A DNA stretch of 64,000 nt from Rhodospirillales bacterium (GCA_016712595.1 JADJQT010000001.1:1981501-2045500); one strand, 5' to 3'. Shown: positions 16,817 through 25,940, numbered from the stretch's first letter. The notes: generated by a model from the letters alone, not told the origin. A program made the numbers and translations.

Positions 16817-19207
16817 ATGAAATCGATCACGCAACGTATCGCCGAGGAACTTGGCGCCGAAGACTGGCAGGCGGCGGCGGCGATCGCCCTGCTCGACGAG
16901 GGGGCGACGGTGCCGTTCATCGCCCGCTATCGCAAAGAAGCGACCGGAACGCTCGACGACGCGCAGTTGCGCACGCTCGAAGAGCGCCTTTCGTACCTGC
17001 GCGAACTGGAAGACCGACGCAAGGTCATCCTTGAGAGCATCGCCGAGCAGGGCAAGCTTGACGATGCGCTGAAGGCGGAGATCGAGGCCGCCGACACCAA
17101 GGCACGGCTCGAAGATCTCTATCTGCCGTTCAAGCCGAAGCGACGGACGAAGGCGCAGGTCGCGCGCGAGTCCGGCCTCGAGCCGCTGGCCGACGCGCTG
17201 ATCGCCGACCCCGGGCTTGATCCCCGCGTCGCCGCCGAGGGCTACGTCAATGCCGAGCTGAACGTCGCCGACGTCGATGCGGCGCTGGATGGCGCGCGGG
17301 CGATCCTCGTCGAGCGCTTTGCCGAGGACGCCGAGCTGATCGGTGCCCTGCGCGAGGAAGTGTGGACGCGCGGACGGCTGATCTCGCGCCTGCGCGAGGG
17401 CAAGGCCGAGGCGGGGGCGAAGTTCGCCGATTATTTTGATTACGCCGAAGAGCTCACCAAGCTGCCGTCGCATCGCATCCTCGCGCTGTTCCGTGGCGAG
17501 AAGGAGGAGGTGCTCGATCTCGATCTGGCGCCGGACGAAGGCGGGGAGGCGGCGGGCGTCGGAGCGGATCAGGCCACCTACGAGGGGCGCATCGCCCATC
17601 ATTTCGGGTTGATCGACGCCGGCCGTCCCGGCGATCGCTGGCTGGCCGATACCGTGCGCTGGGCGTGGCGGACGAAAATCCTCGTGCACCTGCAGATCGA
17701 TCTGCGCCTGCGGCTGTGGCAGGCGGCGGAAGAGGAAGCGGTGCGGGTCTTCGCCGGCAATCTGCGCGACCTTCTGCTCGCGGCACCCGCCGGCACGCGG
17801 ACGACGATGGGCCTCGATCCCGGATTCCGCACCGGTGTCAAGGTCGCCATCGTCGATGCCACCGGCAAGGTGGTGGCGACGGCGACGATTTATCCGCATG
17901 AGCCCCAGCGGCGCTGGGACGAGGCGATCGAGGGATTGGCGGTCCTTGCCAAGACACATGCGGTCGATTTGATCGCTATCGGCAACGGCACCGCCTCGCG
18001 CGAGACCGACCGGCTGGCCGCTGACCTGATCGCCCGCCATCCGGAGCTCGGCCTGACCCGGATCGTCGTCTCCGAGGCTGGCGCCTCGGTCTATTCCGCT
18101 TCCGCCTTTGCCTCACAGGAACTTCCCGAGCTTGACGTCTCGCTGCGCGGCGCCGTTTCCATCGCCCGGCGGCTGCAGGATCCGCTGGCCGAGCTGGTCA
18201 AGATCGACCCCAAGTCGATCGGCGTTGGCCAGTACCAGCATGATCTCAGCCAGCAGAAGCTCTCCCGCTCGCTCGATACCGTCGTCGAGGACTGCGTGAA
18301 CGCGGTCGGCGTCGACGTCAACACCGCTTCGGCTCCGCTGCTGGCACGGGTTTCCGGTGTCGGCGACAGCCTGGCCGAGAATATCGTCCGCCATCGCGAC
18401 GCCAACGGCCGCTTTGCCACCCGTGCGGCGCTGAAGGACGTGCCGCGCCTTGGACCCAAGGCCTTCGAGTTGTGTGCCGGCTTTCTGCGCATTCCGGGCG
18501 GCGAGGATCCCCTCGATGCCTCGGGTGTGCACCCGGAAGCCTATCCCATCGTTCGCCGGATCATCACCGCGACCAACAAAGACCTCAAAGCGCTGATCGG
18601 CAACGCGCCGGTGTTGCGAAGCCTCGTCGCCAACGACTTCACCGATGCCAACTTCGGCGTGCCGACGGTCTCGGATATTTTGCGCGAGCTGGAAAAGCCT
18701 GGACGCGACCCGCGCCCGGCGTTCAAGACCGCGAGCTTTCGCGACGACGTGCACACGCTGGCTGATCTCGTTCCCGGGATGGTGCTCGAGGGCGTGGTCA
18801 CCAATGTCGCCGCGTTTGGCGCCTTCATCGACATCGGTGTGCACCAGGACGGGTTGGTGCACATCTCGGCGATGGCCAATACCTTCGTGAAGGACCCGCG
18901 TGCGATCGCCAAGCCGGGTGACATCGTTCGGGTCAAGGTTCTCGACGTCGATCAGGCCCGTCGGCGCATCGCGCTGAGCATGCGCCTTGAGGAGCCACAG
19001 GCGAGTCGCCCGCGTGGGACGCGCGCCGAAAAAGCCCCCCCGGCGTCGACGCCCAAGCCGGTCCGCGCCAACACGTCACAACCGCCACGGGCGAAGAAAC
19101 CCTCGCCGCCAGCACCGGCAGCCGACGGAGCCATGGCGGAGGCCCTGCGCCGCGCCGGTCTCGGCGGATCGCCCACGCAAGGTCCGAGGTCGGGGCGTCG
19201 CCGCTGA
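16817..19207 (+). CDS. tex: Tex-family RNA-binding transcription accessory protein
   Basis: 796 residues with the Tex layout: an N-terminal helical region with VPFIARYRKEATGTLDD, a YqgF/RNase H-like domain (TTMGLDPGFRTGVKVAIVD, about 330-460), two helix-hairpin-helix motifs (NTASAPLLARVSGVG) and a C-terminal S1 RNA-binding domain (about 650-720; LVPGMVLEGVVTNVAAFGAF). An Ala/Pro/Lys-rich tail follows. Tex binds RNA and is thought to act in transcription fidelity and stress; its exact biochemical activity is not settled. It is a single gene. A short CATAAGA/TCTTATG hairpin lies at 19213-19234 after the stop. Confidence 0.95.
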   Translation: MKSITQRIAEELGAEDWQAAAAIALLDEGATVPFIARYRKEATGTLDDAQLRTLEERLSYLRELEDRRKVILESIAEQGKLDDALKAEIEAADTKARLEDLYLPFKPKRRTKAQVARESGLEPLADALIADPGLDPRVAAEGYVNAELNVADVDAALDGARAILVERFAEDAELIGALREEVWTRGRLISRLREGKAEAGAKFADYFDYAEELTKLPSHRILALFRGEKEEVLDLDLAPDEGGEAAGVGADQATYEGRIAHHFGLIDAGRPGDRWLADTVRWAWRTKILVHLQIDLRLRLWQAAEEEAVRVFAGNLRDLLLAAPAGTRTTMGLDPGFRTGVKVAIVDATGKVVATATIYPHEPQRRWDEAIEGLAVLAKTHAVDLIAIGNGTASRETDRLAADLIARHPELGLTRIVVSEAGASVYSASAFASQELPELDVSLRGAVSIARRLQDPLAELVKIDPKSIGVGQYQHDLSQQKLSRSLDTVVEDCVNAVGVDVNTASAPLLARVSGVGDSLAENIVRHRDANGRFATRAALKDVPRLGPKAFELCAGFLRIPGGEDPLDASGVHPEAYPIVRRIITATNKDLKALIGNAPVLRSLVANDFTDANFGVPTVSDILRELEKPGRDPRPAFKTASFRDDVHTLADLVPGMVLEGVVTNVAAFGAFIDIGVHQDGLVHISAMANTFVKDPRAIAKPGDIVRVKVLDVDQARRRIALSMRLEEPQASRPRGTRAEKAPPASTPKPVRANTSQPPRAKKPSPPAPAADGAMAEALRRAGLGGSPTQGPRSGRRR

Positions 19208-19361
19208 TCCGGCATAAGAGCGCTCCGTCTTATGGTATTGGCGCCGCCGATAATTGCTTGCCGTTGCTCGGCAAGCGGTTCAATGATGGCGCCACTCCCT
19301 GCACGATCCGGCGCGAACGGGCGGGAGAGAGACTCAATCACTTGGTTCGGGAGGTGTCGGA

Positions 19362-19645
19362 TTGGATACGCGGAGCTTCGATCATGTGTCGGCGGGGACG
19401 TGGGAGCGGCTGCGTGATACCGGCCGTAGCCAGCATGGAACGGTGTTCAAGGACGAAGACGCCAACCGCGGCACGGCGACGACGGCGACGCCGTTCGGTG
19501 CGCTGGTCCTCGGATATGACTTCGATCCGTCCGCCGAGCGGATCACCTACACCATCGTGAGCAAGCCGCTGCTGGCGCCCAGCAGCATGATCTGGGGGGT
19601 GTCGAGTCGGCTCTCGATCGCTGCCGCCGCGACGATACGACCTAG
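19362..19645 (+). pseudogene. Small conserved-type protein broken by a one-base frameshift in a G6 run
   Basis: From a TTG at 19362 (GGGAGG at 19349-19354 in front), the frame encodes about 79 sensible residues (MDTRSFDHVSAGTWERLRDT..., GYDFDPSAERITYTIVSKPL, APSSMIW). At the six-G run 19594-19599 the frame changes to Arg/Ser-rich nonsense. Reading one G twice there restores GVESALDRCRRDDTT and a stop at 19645, giving a coherent protein of about 94 residues. The shape (amphipathic N-terminal helix, one hydrophobic beta strand, KP...PSS...W, C-terminal helix) matches a class of small uncharacterised proteobacterial proteins. A sequencing error, a true mutation or slippage could each explain it. 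Function unknown. Confidence 0.6.
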
Positions 19646-19741
19646 CCGGTTCACCTTGCGTCGCGATGCGGAGTCCCGTCGATCCCGGCGCTCCTGGCAT
19701 CGTCTGCGTCCCTGCGGCAGATTCCGGTCCGGAGTCCTGAA

Positions 19742-21052
19742 ATGACCCGTATGCCCAATTCGCTGGCTCACCACTGGATGCCATTCAGTGCCAGCCGGGA
19801 CTTCTATGCAGCCCCGCGACTGATGGTCCGCGCTGAAGGTATGTCCTACTGGACGCCTGACGGCACCCACGTCCTCGATGGGGCGTCGGGACTGTTCTGC
19901 TGCGCCGCCGGGCATGGCCGCCGGTCGATCGCCGATGCCGTCGCCGCTCAGCTCAGCGAAATGGACTACGTGCCGCACTTCCAGTTCGGCCATCCGTCCT
20001 CGTTCGAGCTGGCATCCCGCCTCGCCCGCATCACGCCCGGCGATCTGGATCATCTGCTTTTCTGCAACTCGGGTTCCGAGGCGATCGATACGGCACTGAA
20101 GATCGCCATGGCGTATCACGGCGCCAACGGTGAGGCTCAACGTACCCGCTTCGTCTCGCGCGAGCGCGCCTATCACGGCGTGAACATCGGCGGCACCTCG
20201 CTCAGCGGCATCCAGCGCAATCGCGATGCCTTCCCGGCAGTCATGCCGAACGTCGTGCATATGCGGCACACCCAGCAGTCGGATGAACGCTTCGTGCGCG
20301 GCCAGGCGGCGAGCGGCGGCGATCTCGCCCGCGACCTGCAGCGGTTCTGCGATCTCTACGGTGCACAGACGATCGCCGCCTGCTTCGTCGAGCCGATCGC
20401 CGGATCGACCGGCGTGCTCGTGCCGCCGCAAGGCTACCTGGAGCAGCTCCGCGCCATTTGCGATCGGAACGGCATTCTTCTCGTCTTTGACGAGGTGATC
20501 TGCGGCTTCGGGCGCACGGGCAGGGCCTTTGCCTCTGACAGCTTTGGTGTCGTGCCCGACATCATGACCGTGGCCAAGGCGCTGACCAACGGCGCCCAGC
20601 CGATGGGCGCGGTCGCCTGTTCGGAGAAGGTCTGGACGGGGATTGCCGACCGTGCCCCCCCGCATGCTGTCGAGCTGTTCCACGGCTATACGTTCTCGGC
20701 CCATCCGGCGGCGACAGCGGCGGCATTGGCGACATTGGATATTTACGAGAACGAACGGCTGTTCGATCGGGCGGCGGCGCTATCGTCGTACTTTCTCGAC
20801 CGGATGTTCGAGCTGGCCGATCTTCCGCTCGTCACCGACGTTCGCGGCTATGGCCTGCTGGCCGCCTTCGATCTTGCCCCCGACGGAGCTCCCGGCGCCC
20901 GCGGCTATCGCTGCCTGAAGCGGATGTATGACGAAGGGCTGCTAATCAAATGGACCGGAGATACCGGCATCGTCGCTCCGCCGCTGATCGCCGAAGTGGA
21001 GCATATCGACGAAATCGCACGGATCCTACGCCGCGTATTGAGTGACGCCTGA
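19742..21052 (+). CDS. Omega-aminotransferase, beta-alanine:pyruvate transaminase type (class III)
   Basis: 436 residues of the class III PLP aminotransferase fold. Features are WMPFSASRDF and GLFCCAAGHGR near the N-terminus, FCNSGSEAIDTALKIA (phosphate binding), FDEVICGFGRTG (the Asp that contacts the pyridine nitrogen) and MTVAKALTNGAQPMGAV, where the Lys forms the Schiff base. The N-terminal pattern is that of beta-alanine--pyruvate transaminases. The likely role is moving amino groups from beta-alanine or other omega-amino compounds to pyruvate in catabolism. It begins about 100 bases after the frameshifted small gene. The exact donor cannot be told from the sequence. Confidence 0.9.
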   Translation: MTRMPNSLAHHWMPFSASRDFYAAPRLMVRAEGMSYWTPDGTHVLDGASGLFCCAAGHGRRSIADAVAAQLSEMDYVPHFQFGHPSSFELASRLARITPGDLDHLLFCNSGSEAIDTALKIAMAYHGANGEAQRTRFVSRERAYHGVNIGGTSLSGIQRNRDAFPAVMPNVVHMRHTQQSDERFVRGQAASGGDLARDLQRFCDLYGAQTIAACFVEPIAGSTGVLVPPQGYLEQLRAICDRNGILLVFDEVICGFGRTGRAFASDSFGVVPDIMTVAKALTNGAQPMGAVACSEKVWTGIADRAPPHAVELFHGYTFSAHPAATAAALATLDIYENERLFDRAAALSSYFLDRMFELADLPLVTDVRGYGLLAAFDLAPDGAPGARGYRCLKRMYDEGLLIKWTGDTGIVAPPLIAEVEHIDEIARILRRVLSDA

Positions 21053-21134
21053 GGCGGCACTCTCGCGTCGTCCACTTGTTTGACGCGTTACCGCCAAGTC
21101 TGCAGTCCGTCCGAAGACGGGACGATCGCCGGCA

Positions 21135-21755
21135 TCAGGAGTGCTGGTTCTTGGTGTCGTTCGCGACGCTGAGCGGCTGGCGGTAATAGACGTGCTTGCC
21201 GATCCGGCCGACGCGAACCATCGATCGTGCCCAGCTTGGCCGGACGCGCGTCGCGTGAAAATACAAAGCGCCATCGGTGGGGTCGGGTTCGTCGAGGAAC
21301 AGTGCCTGAAATGCCGCCTCGCGAGCCTCGTCCCAGGCCGCGCCTCTGCGCGGACGGTCCGTGTACTGGTCGCACGCCCAGGAGAACTGGCACCGGTGGA
21401 GGCCAAGGCTCACACCCTGCTTGACGACGCCGCAAATGCTTTTGGGGAAGTCGTCGTCGGCAACGCGGTTGAGAGTTACGAACGCCACTGCGAGCATGCC
21501 GTCGAAGGGCTCGCCCCGCGCTTCCCAGTAGATGTTCTGCGCCAGGCACTCGAACTCGGGCTCGACGTTCCGGTCGGCGATGATCGTGTTGCGAACTGCG
21601 GCCGCGGTCGGATTCGCCGCTTCGCCCGGCGTCAGATGCGGCACGAGAGCCGACTGTGCGTTTGCGGCGATGTCCGGGGGCAGCAGCAGGGCCGCAGCCC
21701 AGAACGCAGCGCCGACGGCCGCGACCCCTAGATGTTTGACGATTCCGCGAGCCAT
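21135..21755 (-). CDS. SleB-type cell wall hydrolase
   Basis: 206 residues. An N-terminal signal-like segment (about 1-35, hydrophobic AAVGAAFWAAALLL) is followed by the hydrolase_2/SleB domain: CLAQNIYWEARGE with the catalytic-type Glu residues, AVAFVTLNRV, SICGVVKQG, RCQFSWACD, and HATRVRPSWA near the end, closing with VGRIGKHVYY. Family members cut peptidoglycan, as lytic transglycosylases or amidases depending on subgroup. It should act in the periplasm. GGAAGGAG sits just before the ATG. It converges on the aminotransferase gene. Confidence 0.9.
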   Translation of the reverse strand: MARGIVKHLGVAAVGAAFWAAALLLPPDIAANAQSALVPHLTPGEAANPTAAAVRNTIIADRNVEPEFECLAQNIYWEARGEPFDGMLAVAFVTLNRVADDDFPKSICGVVKQGVSLGLHRCQFSWACDQYTDRPRRGAAWDEAREAAFQALFLDEPDPTDGALYFHATRVRPSWARSMVRVGRIGKHVYYRQPLSVANDTKNQHS

Positions 21756-22215
21756 TTATTCTCCTTCCGGTGGTGGGGGCCTTGCTTGGACCCTTCCTAT
21801 TCTCCACGAAATATGGCGTCCATATGGGCGCCTGACGAATATTACGATTGATAAAGATACGAAGCCTGGGGACCGTGTCAATCCAGTTTCGCATAGGCAT
21901 GTAAATTACCGCTTTTTGTTGCTTGTAAAGCGAAACCGGGAACCATTTTTTCCTTAAGTAATGCAGACGCATTGCAAGTGCACAAACGAGGAACATTTTG
22001 TATTGTTGTAGTTGAATGATAGTTGCTTAAAAGTGGATGAGCGGTGGATGACTGGCGCGAGACGCGCTCTAGGCCCTCCTGGCGAAAATCTGGCAAGATG
22101 CCTGCAAGACGAGCGTGCCCTGCGGGCGCTGTGCCCGAAAGGATCGGTGGCTCGTTCGAGGTTCCAACGAACGGTCTGGGATCGAGCCGTCGGCTCGACA
22201 GCAACGGGGTGATGG
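21756..22215. other. A+T-richer intergenic region between divergent genes
   Basis: 460 bases between the SleB-type gene (minus) and dgcN (plus). Bases 21830-22020 are much richer in A+T than the window and probably contain promoters. Two short frames on the plus strand from 22012 and 22044 look like noise. No hairpin of note was found. Confidence 0.45.
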
Positions 22216-23223
22216 ATGCTGAAACGACCTTACGTGTTGTTCGTCGGCAACGCTTCCGACCAACTCGCGGCGAAGACGGCCCTGGGCGTATTGCGCTGGC
22301 GGCGCGACTGGTGCATCGGCCAGATCCGTCTGCCGGGCTGCATCGCGTGGCTCGATCTGCCGGAGATGACACCGGAGGAAGCGGCCGCAGCCGGTGCCGG
22401 CACGTTGATCGTCGGCGTCGCCAATGCCGGCGGCGTCATTCCCGACAGTTGGTGCGAGATCCTCGCGCGCGCGCTGGACGCCGGCCTTGATCTCGCCAGC
22501 GGGCTGCATGACCGCCTGCGCGACATTCCGCGCCTCAGCGAACTGGCCGCGAGCAAGGGACGGGGCCTTTACGACGTCCGCCATCCGACGCGCGGCTTCG
22601 GGGTCGGTACCGGTGAGCCGCGCTCGGGAAAGCGCCTGCTTGCTGTCGGCACCGATTGTTCGGTCGGCAAGATGTATACGGCCCTGGCGCTGTGCGAAGC
22701 CATGCGCCGGCGCGGTCTCGACGCGGATTTCCGCGCCACCGGTCAGACGGGCATCTTCATTGCCGGTGACGGTGTCTGCGTCGATGCGGTGGTGGCGGAT
22801 TTCATCTCCGGCGCGACCGAATGGCTGGCGCCGGCCGCCGACCCTCACCATTGGGACGTCATCGAAGGTCAAGGCTCGCTGTTTCACCCATCCTTCGCCG
22901 GCGTGAGCCTCGGCCTGCTGCACGGTGCCCAGGCCGATGCGCTGGTGATGTGCCACGAGCCGACGCGCACGCACATGCGCGGCCTGGCGAAGAGGTCGCT
23001 ACCCGACATCGCCACATGCATCACCGTCAATGAGCAGGCGGCCCGTCTGACCAACCCTGACGCGACGTGCATCGGCATGGCGATCAATACCAGCGCGATG
23101 CCGGCTGAAACCGTCGACGGCTACCTCGCCGACCTGGAGGACCGCTTCGGGTTGCCGTGCGTCGATCCGCTGGTCCACGGCGTCGAGCGCCTCGTCGACC
23201 GGCTCATCGAAGGGGTGCGATGA
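22216..23223 (+). CDS. dgcN: DUF1611 protein, DgcN-type D-glutamate N-acetyltransferase
   Basis: 335 residues of the DUF1611 family. Residues 1-110 form an N-terminal domain. From about 135 there is a P-loop-like fold with GKRLLAVGTDCSVGKMYTAL and then DADFRATGQTGIFIAGDG, ATEWLAP and VIEGQGSLFHPSFAG, all hallmark segments. In characterised relatives DgcN acetylates D-glutamate, and the neighbouring racemase converts N-acetyl-D-glutamate to the L-form. The stop overlaps the start of the epimerase gene (ATGA), which supports that pairing. Older annotation calls this a hypothetical NAD-dependent or EBNA-1-like protein. The substrate assignment is by family and context. Confidence 0.85.
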   Translation: MLKRPYVLFVGNASDQLAAKTALGVLRWRRDWCIGQIRLPGCIAWLDLPEMTPEEAAAAGAGTLIVGVANAGGVIPDSWCEILARALDAGLDLASGLHDRLRDIPRLSELAASKGRGLYDVRHPTRGFGVGTGEPRSGKRLLAVGTDCSVGKMYTALALCEAMRRRGLDADFRATGQTGIFIAGDGVCVDAVVADFISGATEWLAPAADPHHWDVIEGQGSLFHPSFAGVSLGLLHGAQADALVMCHEPTRTHMRGLAKRSLPDIATCITVNEQAARLTNPDATCIGMAINTSAMPAETVDGYLADLEDRFGLPCVDPLVHGVERLVDRLIEGVR

Positions 23224-24203
23224 TGCGCAAGATGACGATGCGCGGTGAATCCTGGCCGTTGGCCCGTCCATTCACGATTTCCCGCGGCACCAAGACGACC
23301 GCCGAGGTGGTGGTGGTGGAGATCGAGGAGAACGGAGCGCACGGCCGCGGCGAATGCGTTCCCTATCCGCGCTATGGAGAAAGCACCGAGAGCGTCCTTG
23401 CGACGATCGCCGCCGCCGCCGCTGATATCGAAGCCGGTCTGGACCGCTCGGGACTGCGCGAGCGCCTTACTCCCGGCGCCGCGCGTAACGCGCTTGATTG
23501 CGCGCTGTGGGACCTTGATGCCAAGACCAGCGGCCGTCATGTCTGGCAGATTGCCGCCGGCGCCGCGCCGCGGCCGGTGGTCACCGCTGAGACGATCGCA
23601 CTCGATACCGCCGAGGCAATGGCGGCGGCGGCCCAGCAACTGCGCGACCGCCCGTCGCTGAAGATCAAGGTCGGTGCCGAGGACGTTGTCGAGCGGGTGG
23701 GCGCGGTGCGCGCCGCGGCACCGTCGGCACGGCTCATCGTCGATGCCAACGAGGGCTGGGACTTCACCCTGCTCGAGCGCATCGTCGGGATGCTGGCGGC
23801 GCTTGACGTCGACGTGATCGAGCAGCCGCTGCCAGCGGGCGCGGACGACTGCTTGCGCGACTTCCCGTCCCCGGTGCCGCTGTGCGCTGACGAGTCCTGC
23901 CACACCGCCGGGGACATTGATCGCTTGGCCGGCGCCTATGGCATGATCAATGTCAAACTCGACAAGGCGGGCGGTTTGACCGAAGCCCTGCGCATGACCG
24001 CGGCCGCGCGGGAGCGGGGTCTGCGGGTCATGGTTGGCTGCATGGTGGCAACGTCGCTGGGGATCGCCCCCGCCATGCTCCTCGCCGCGGACGCCGATAT
24101 CGTCGATCTCGACGGTCCCCTGTGGCTGGCGCACGACCGTGGCCCGGCGCTCAAGTTCGCTGACGGCTATATCTTTCCACCCGAGCCCGCGCTCTGGGGG
24201 TGA
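23220..24203 (+). CDS. dgcA: Enolase-superfamily epimerase, DgcA-type N-acetyl-D-glutamate racemase
   Basis: About 327 residues of the muconate-lactonizing/dipeptide epimerase subgroup of enolases. The capping domain is residues 1-110 (FTISRGTKT, GRGECVPYPRY). The barrel has KIKVG with the catalytic Lys, IVDANEGWD, DVIEQPLP, ADESCHTAGD (three metal-binding acids) and INVKLDKAGGLTEAL with the second catalytic Lys. The family also includes L-Ala-D/L-Glu epimerases; the tight overlap with dgcN favours N-acetyl-glutamate racemisation. Starts at 23220 or 23223 (ATGATG) are equally likely. A GC hairpin follows at 24236-24265. Confidence 0.85.
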   Translation: MMRKMTMRGESWPLARPFTISRGTKTTAEVVVVEIEENGAHGRGECVPYPRYGESTESVLATIAAAAADIEAGLDRSGLRERLTPGAARNALDCALWDLDAKTSGRHVWQIAAGAAPRPVVTAETIALDTAEAMAAAAQQLRDRPSLKIKVGAEDVVERVGAVRAAAPSARLIVDANEGWDFTLLERIVGMLAALDVDVIEQPLPAGADDCLRDFPSPVPLCADESCHTAGDIDRLAGAYGMINVKLDKAGGLTEALRMTAAARERGLRVMVGCMVATSLGIAPAMLLAADADIVDLDGPLWLAHDRGPALKFADGYIFPPEPALWG

Positions 24204-24235
24204 CGCGCCGCGCGCGAGCGCTTGACGTGTCACCC

Positions 24236-24265
24236 GCGCGCGAGCGCTTGACGTCGCTCGCGCGC
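24236..24265 (+). terminator. Strong GC hairpin after dgcNA
   Basis: A perfect 11-base inverted repeat (GCGCGCGAGCG / CGCTCGCGCGC) around an 8-base loop. The left arm and loop (GCGCGAGCGCTTGACGT) also occur as a direct copy about 26 bases upstream. There is no U-tract, so it may act as a transcript-stabilising or Rho-type end and not a classic terminator. Confidence 0.5.
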
Positions 24266-24333
24266 CGTCCCTATGTCATAAAGAGCAGGCGTAATGCCGG
24301 ATCCCCGGTGCGAGTTAAGATTAAAGACCATTC

Positions 24334-24855
24334 ATGAGCAAACTTTCGATCATCGTCGCCCCTGACCCACGACTAAAGCAACGCGCCAAAGCCGTCGGCA
24401 CTGTCGATACCGCCGTGCGCGATCTGATGGACGGGATGCTGGAGGCCATGCACGCCGCCAATGGGATCGGTCTTGCCGCGCCGCAGGTCGGCGTGCTCAA
24501 GCGCGTCATCGTCGTCGACGTCTCGCTTCCCGAGGAGCCGGCGCGGCCATACCGGATGGCCGACCCCGAAGTGATCTGGAGCTCGGCCGAACTGGTGGAA
24601 AGCGAAGAAGGGTGTCTGTCACTGCCCGAGCACTTTGCTGACGTCGTTCGCCCGCAAGCGATCCGCGTCCGCTATCTCGATCATGAGGGCGTCACCCGGG
24701 AACTGGAGGCGAGCGGGCTTTTGGCGAAATGCATCCAGCATGAGATCGACCACCTCGAAGGCGTGCTCTTTGTCGATCACCTCTCGCAGCTCAAGCGCAA
24801 CATGATTTTGCGCAAGCTGGCGAAGTCCAAGCGGCTGTCGTCCGCCGCCGAGTAG
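24334..24855 (+). CDS. def: Peptide deformylase
   Basis: 173 residues with all three deformylase motifs: GIGLAAPQVG (about 46-55), EGCLSLPE (metal-binding Cys about 92) and QHEIDHLEG (two metal-binding His, catalytic Glu, about 132-140). It removes the formyl group from new proteins, using Fe2+. It is followed by fmt after 59 bases, the classic def-fmt pair that adds and removes the initiator formyl group. The C-terminal tail is short and basic. Confidence 0.97.
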   Translation: MSKLSIIVAPDPRLKQRAKAVGTVDTAVRDLMDGMLEAMHAANGIGLAAPQVGVLKRVIVVDVSLPEEPARPYRMADPEVIWSSAELVESEEGCLSLPEHFADVVRPQAIRVRYLDHEGVTRELEASGLLAKCIQHEIDHLEGVLFVDHLSQLKRNMILRKLAKSKRLSSAAE

Positions 24856-24914
24856 GCGCGCGGGGGCTGGCGCCCGGAGCGAATTCCCGTCAGGACAGGA
24901 AAAGGCGCACAGGA

Positions 24915-25913
24915 ATGACGAGCGCAGGCGGCGCCGCCGCTAGCGGTGTCGACCCTCACCCGGCTAGTGTGCTCCCGCACCACGCGGCGCAGCCGTTGCG
25001 GCTGGCGTTCATGGGCAGCGCGGCGTTTTCGTTGCCGAGCCTCACGGTGCTGCTGGCGGCGGGGCACGAGGTGGTCGCGGTCTACACCCAGCCGCCGCGC
25101 CCAGCCGGCCGCGGTCACAAGCCGCGGCCAGGACCGGTGCACGCCTTTGCCGACGCTCGCGGTCTTGCCGTGCGAACGCCGGCGAGTCTGCGCGATGAAA
25201 ACGCGCAGCGATCCTTCAGCGAACTCGGCCTGGATGCGGCGGTGGTGGCGGCCTATGGGCTCATTCTGCCGCAAGCGATTCTCGATGCACCGCGCTTTGG
25301 TTGCCTCAATGTTCATGGCTCGCTGCTGCCGCGCTGGCGCGGCGCGGCGCCGATCGAGCGAGCGATCCTCGCCGGCGATACCGAGACCGGCGTGACCATC
25401 ATGCAGATGGAGGCGGGACTTGATACCGGGCCGGTGTTGCTGCGGGCGTCCGTGCCGATCGGTGACGAGACGACGGCGGCGGCGCTGCACGCGAGCCTGG
25501 GTGTGCTCGGCGCGCAGTTGATGGTCCATGCGCTGGACGGCGTCGCCGCAGGAACGCTGCATCCGACGCCACAGCCGGCGGAGGGCGCCACCTATGCCAC
25601 CAAGCTTGGGCGAGAGGAGGGACGGATCGACTGGACCCGGCCGGCGGACGTGCTTGACCGGTGCGTACGGGCGCTCAATCCGCAGCCGGGAGTATGGTTC
25701 GAGCATGGCGGCGAGCGGATCAAGGTCCTCGCGGCGGATCGCCTTGGTGATGTCTCCGCTTCGCCAGGGCTGATTGTCGACGACCGCCTTGCCGTTGCCT
25801 GTGGGGCGGGGGCGCTGCGGCCGCTGCGGCTTCAACGGCCGGGTCGGACCGCGACCGATGTCGAGGCGTTCCTGCGCGGCTTTTCCCTGCCGGCCGGAAC
25901 CTGCCTCGCCTGA
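24915..25913 (+). CDS. fmt: Methionyl-tRNA formyltransferase
   Basis: 332 residues. The N-terminal formyltransferase domain (about 30-210) has LRLAFMGSAAFSLPSL, YTQPPRPAGRGHK, the NVHGSLLPRWRGAAPI block containing the catalytic Asn/His, and MEAGLDTGPVL with the catalytic Asp. The C-terminal OB-like domain (about 230-325) binds tRNA. It formylates Met-tRNAi. The first 28 residues are an extra Ala/His-rich extension compared with the usual start. AGGA precedes the ATG. fmt is second in the def-fmt unit and converges on chaC over a perfect 10-base hairpin. Confidence 0.95.
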   Translation: MTSAGGAAASGVDPHPASVLPHHAAQPLRLAFMGSAAFSLPSLTVLLAAGHEVVAVYTQPPRPAGRGHKPRPGPVHAFADARGLAVRTPASLRDENAQRSFSELGLDAAVVAAYGLILPQAILDAPRFGCLNVHGSLLPRWRGAAPIERAILAGDTETGVTIMQMEAGLDTGPVLLRASVPIGDETTAAALHASLGVLGAQLMVHALDGVAAGTLHPTPQPAEGATYATKLGREEGRIDWTRPADVLDRCVRALNPQPGVWFEHGGERIKVLAADRLGDVSASPGLIVDDRLAVACGAGALRPLRLQRPGRTATDVEAFLRGFSLPAGTCLA

Positions 25914-25916
25914 GCC

Positions 25917-25940
25917 GGCCGGCCGCCTGTGCGGCCGGCC
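25917..25940. terminator. Bidirectional GC hairpin between fmt and chaC
   Basis: GGCCGGCCGC and GCGGCCGGCC pair perfectly around a CTGT loop, directly after the fmt stop. The two genes converge here. No T-tract follows on either strand, so termination may be inefficient or need other factors. Confidence 0.55.

Noticed and set aside
14308..16920. The full 870-residue frame as the GH13 protein
   Set aside because: The first 149 residues before MTDLVVHV are low-complexity and unconserved; the binding module starts at 16473.
19362..19745. The full 127-residue frame from 19362 to 19745 as a real protein
   Set aside because: After the G6 run the frame becomes Arg/Ser-rich and unlike the first part; a frameshifted shorter gene explains the data better.
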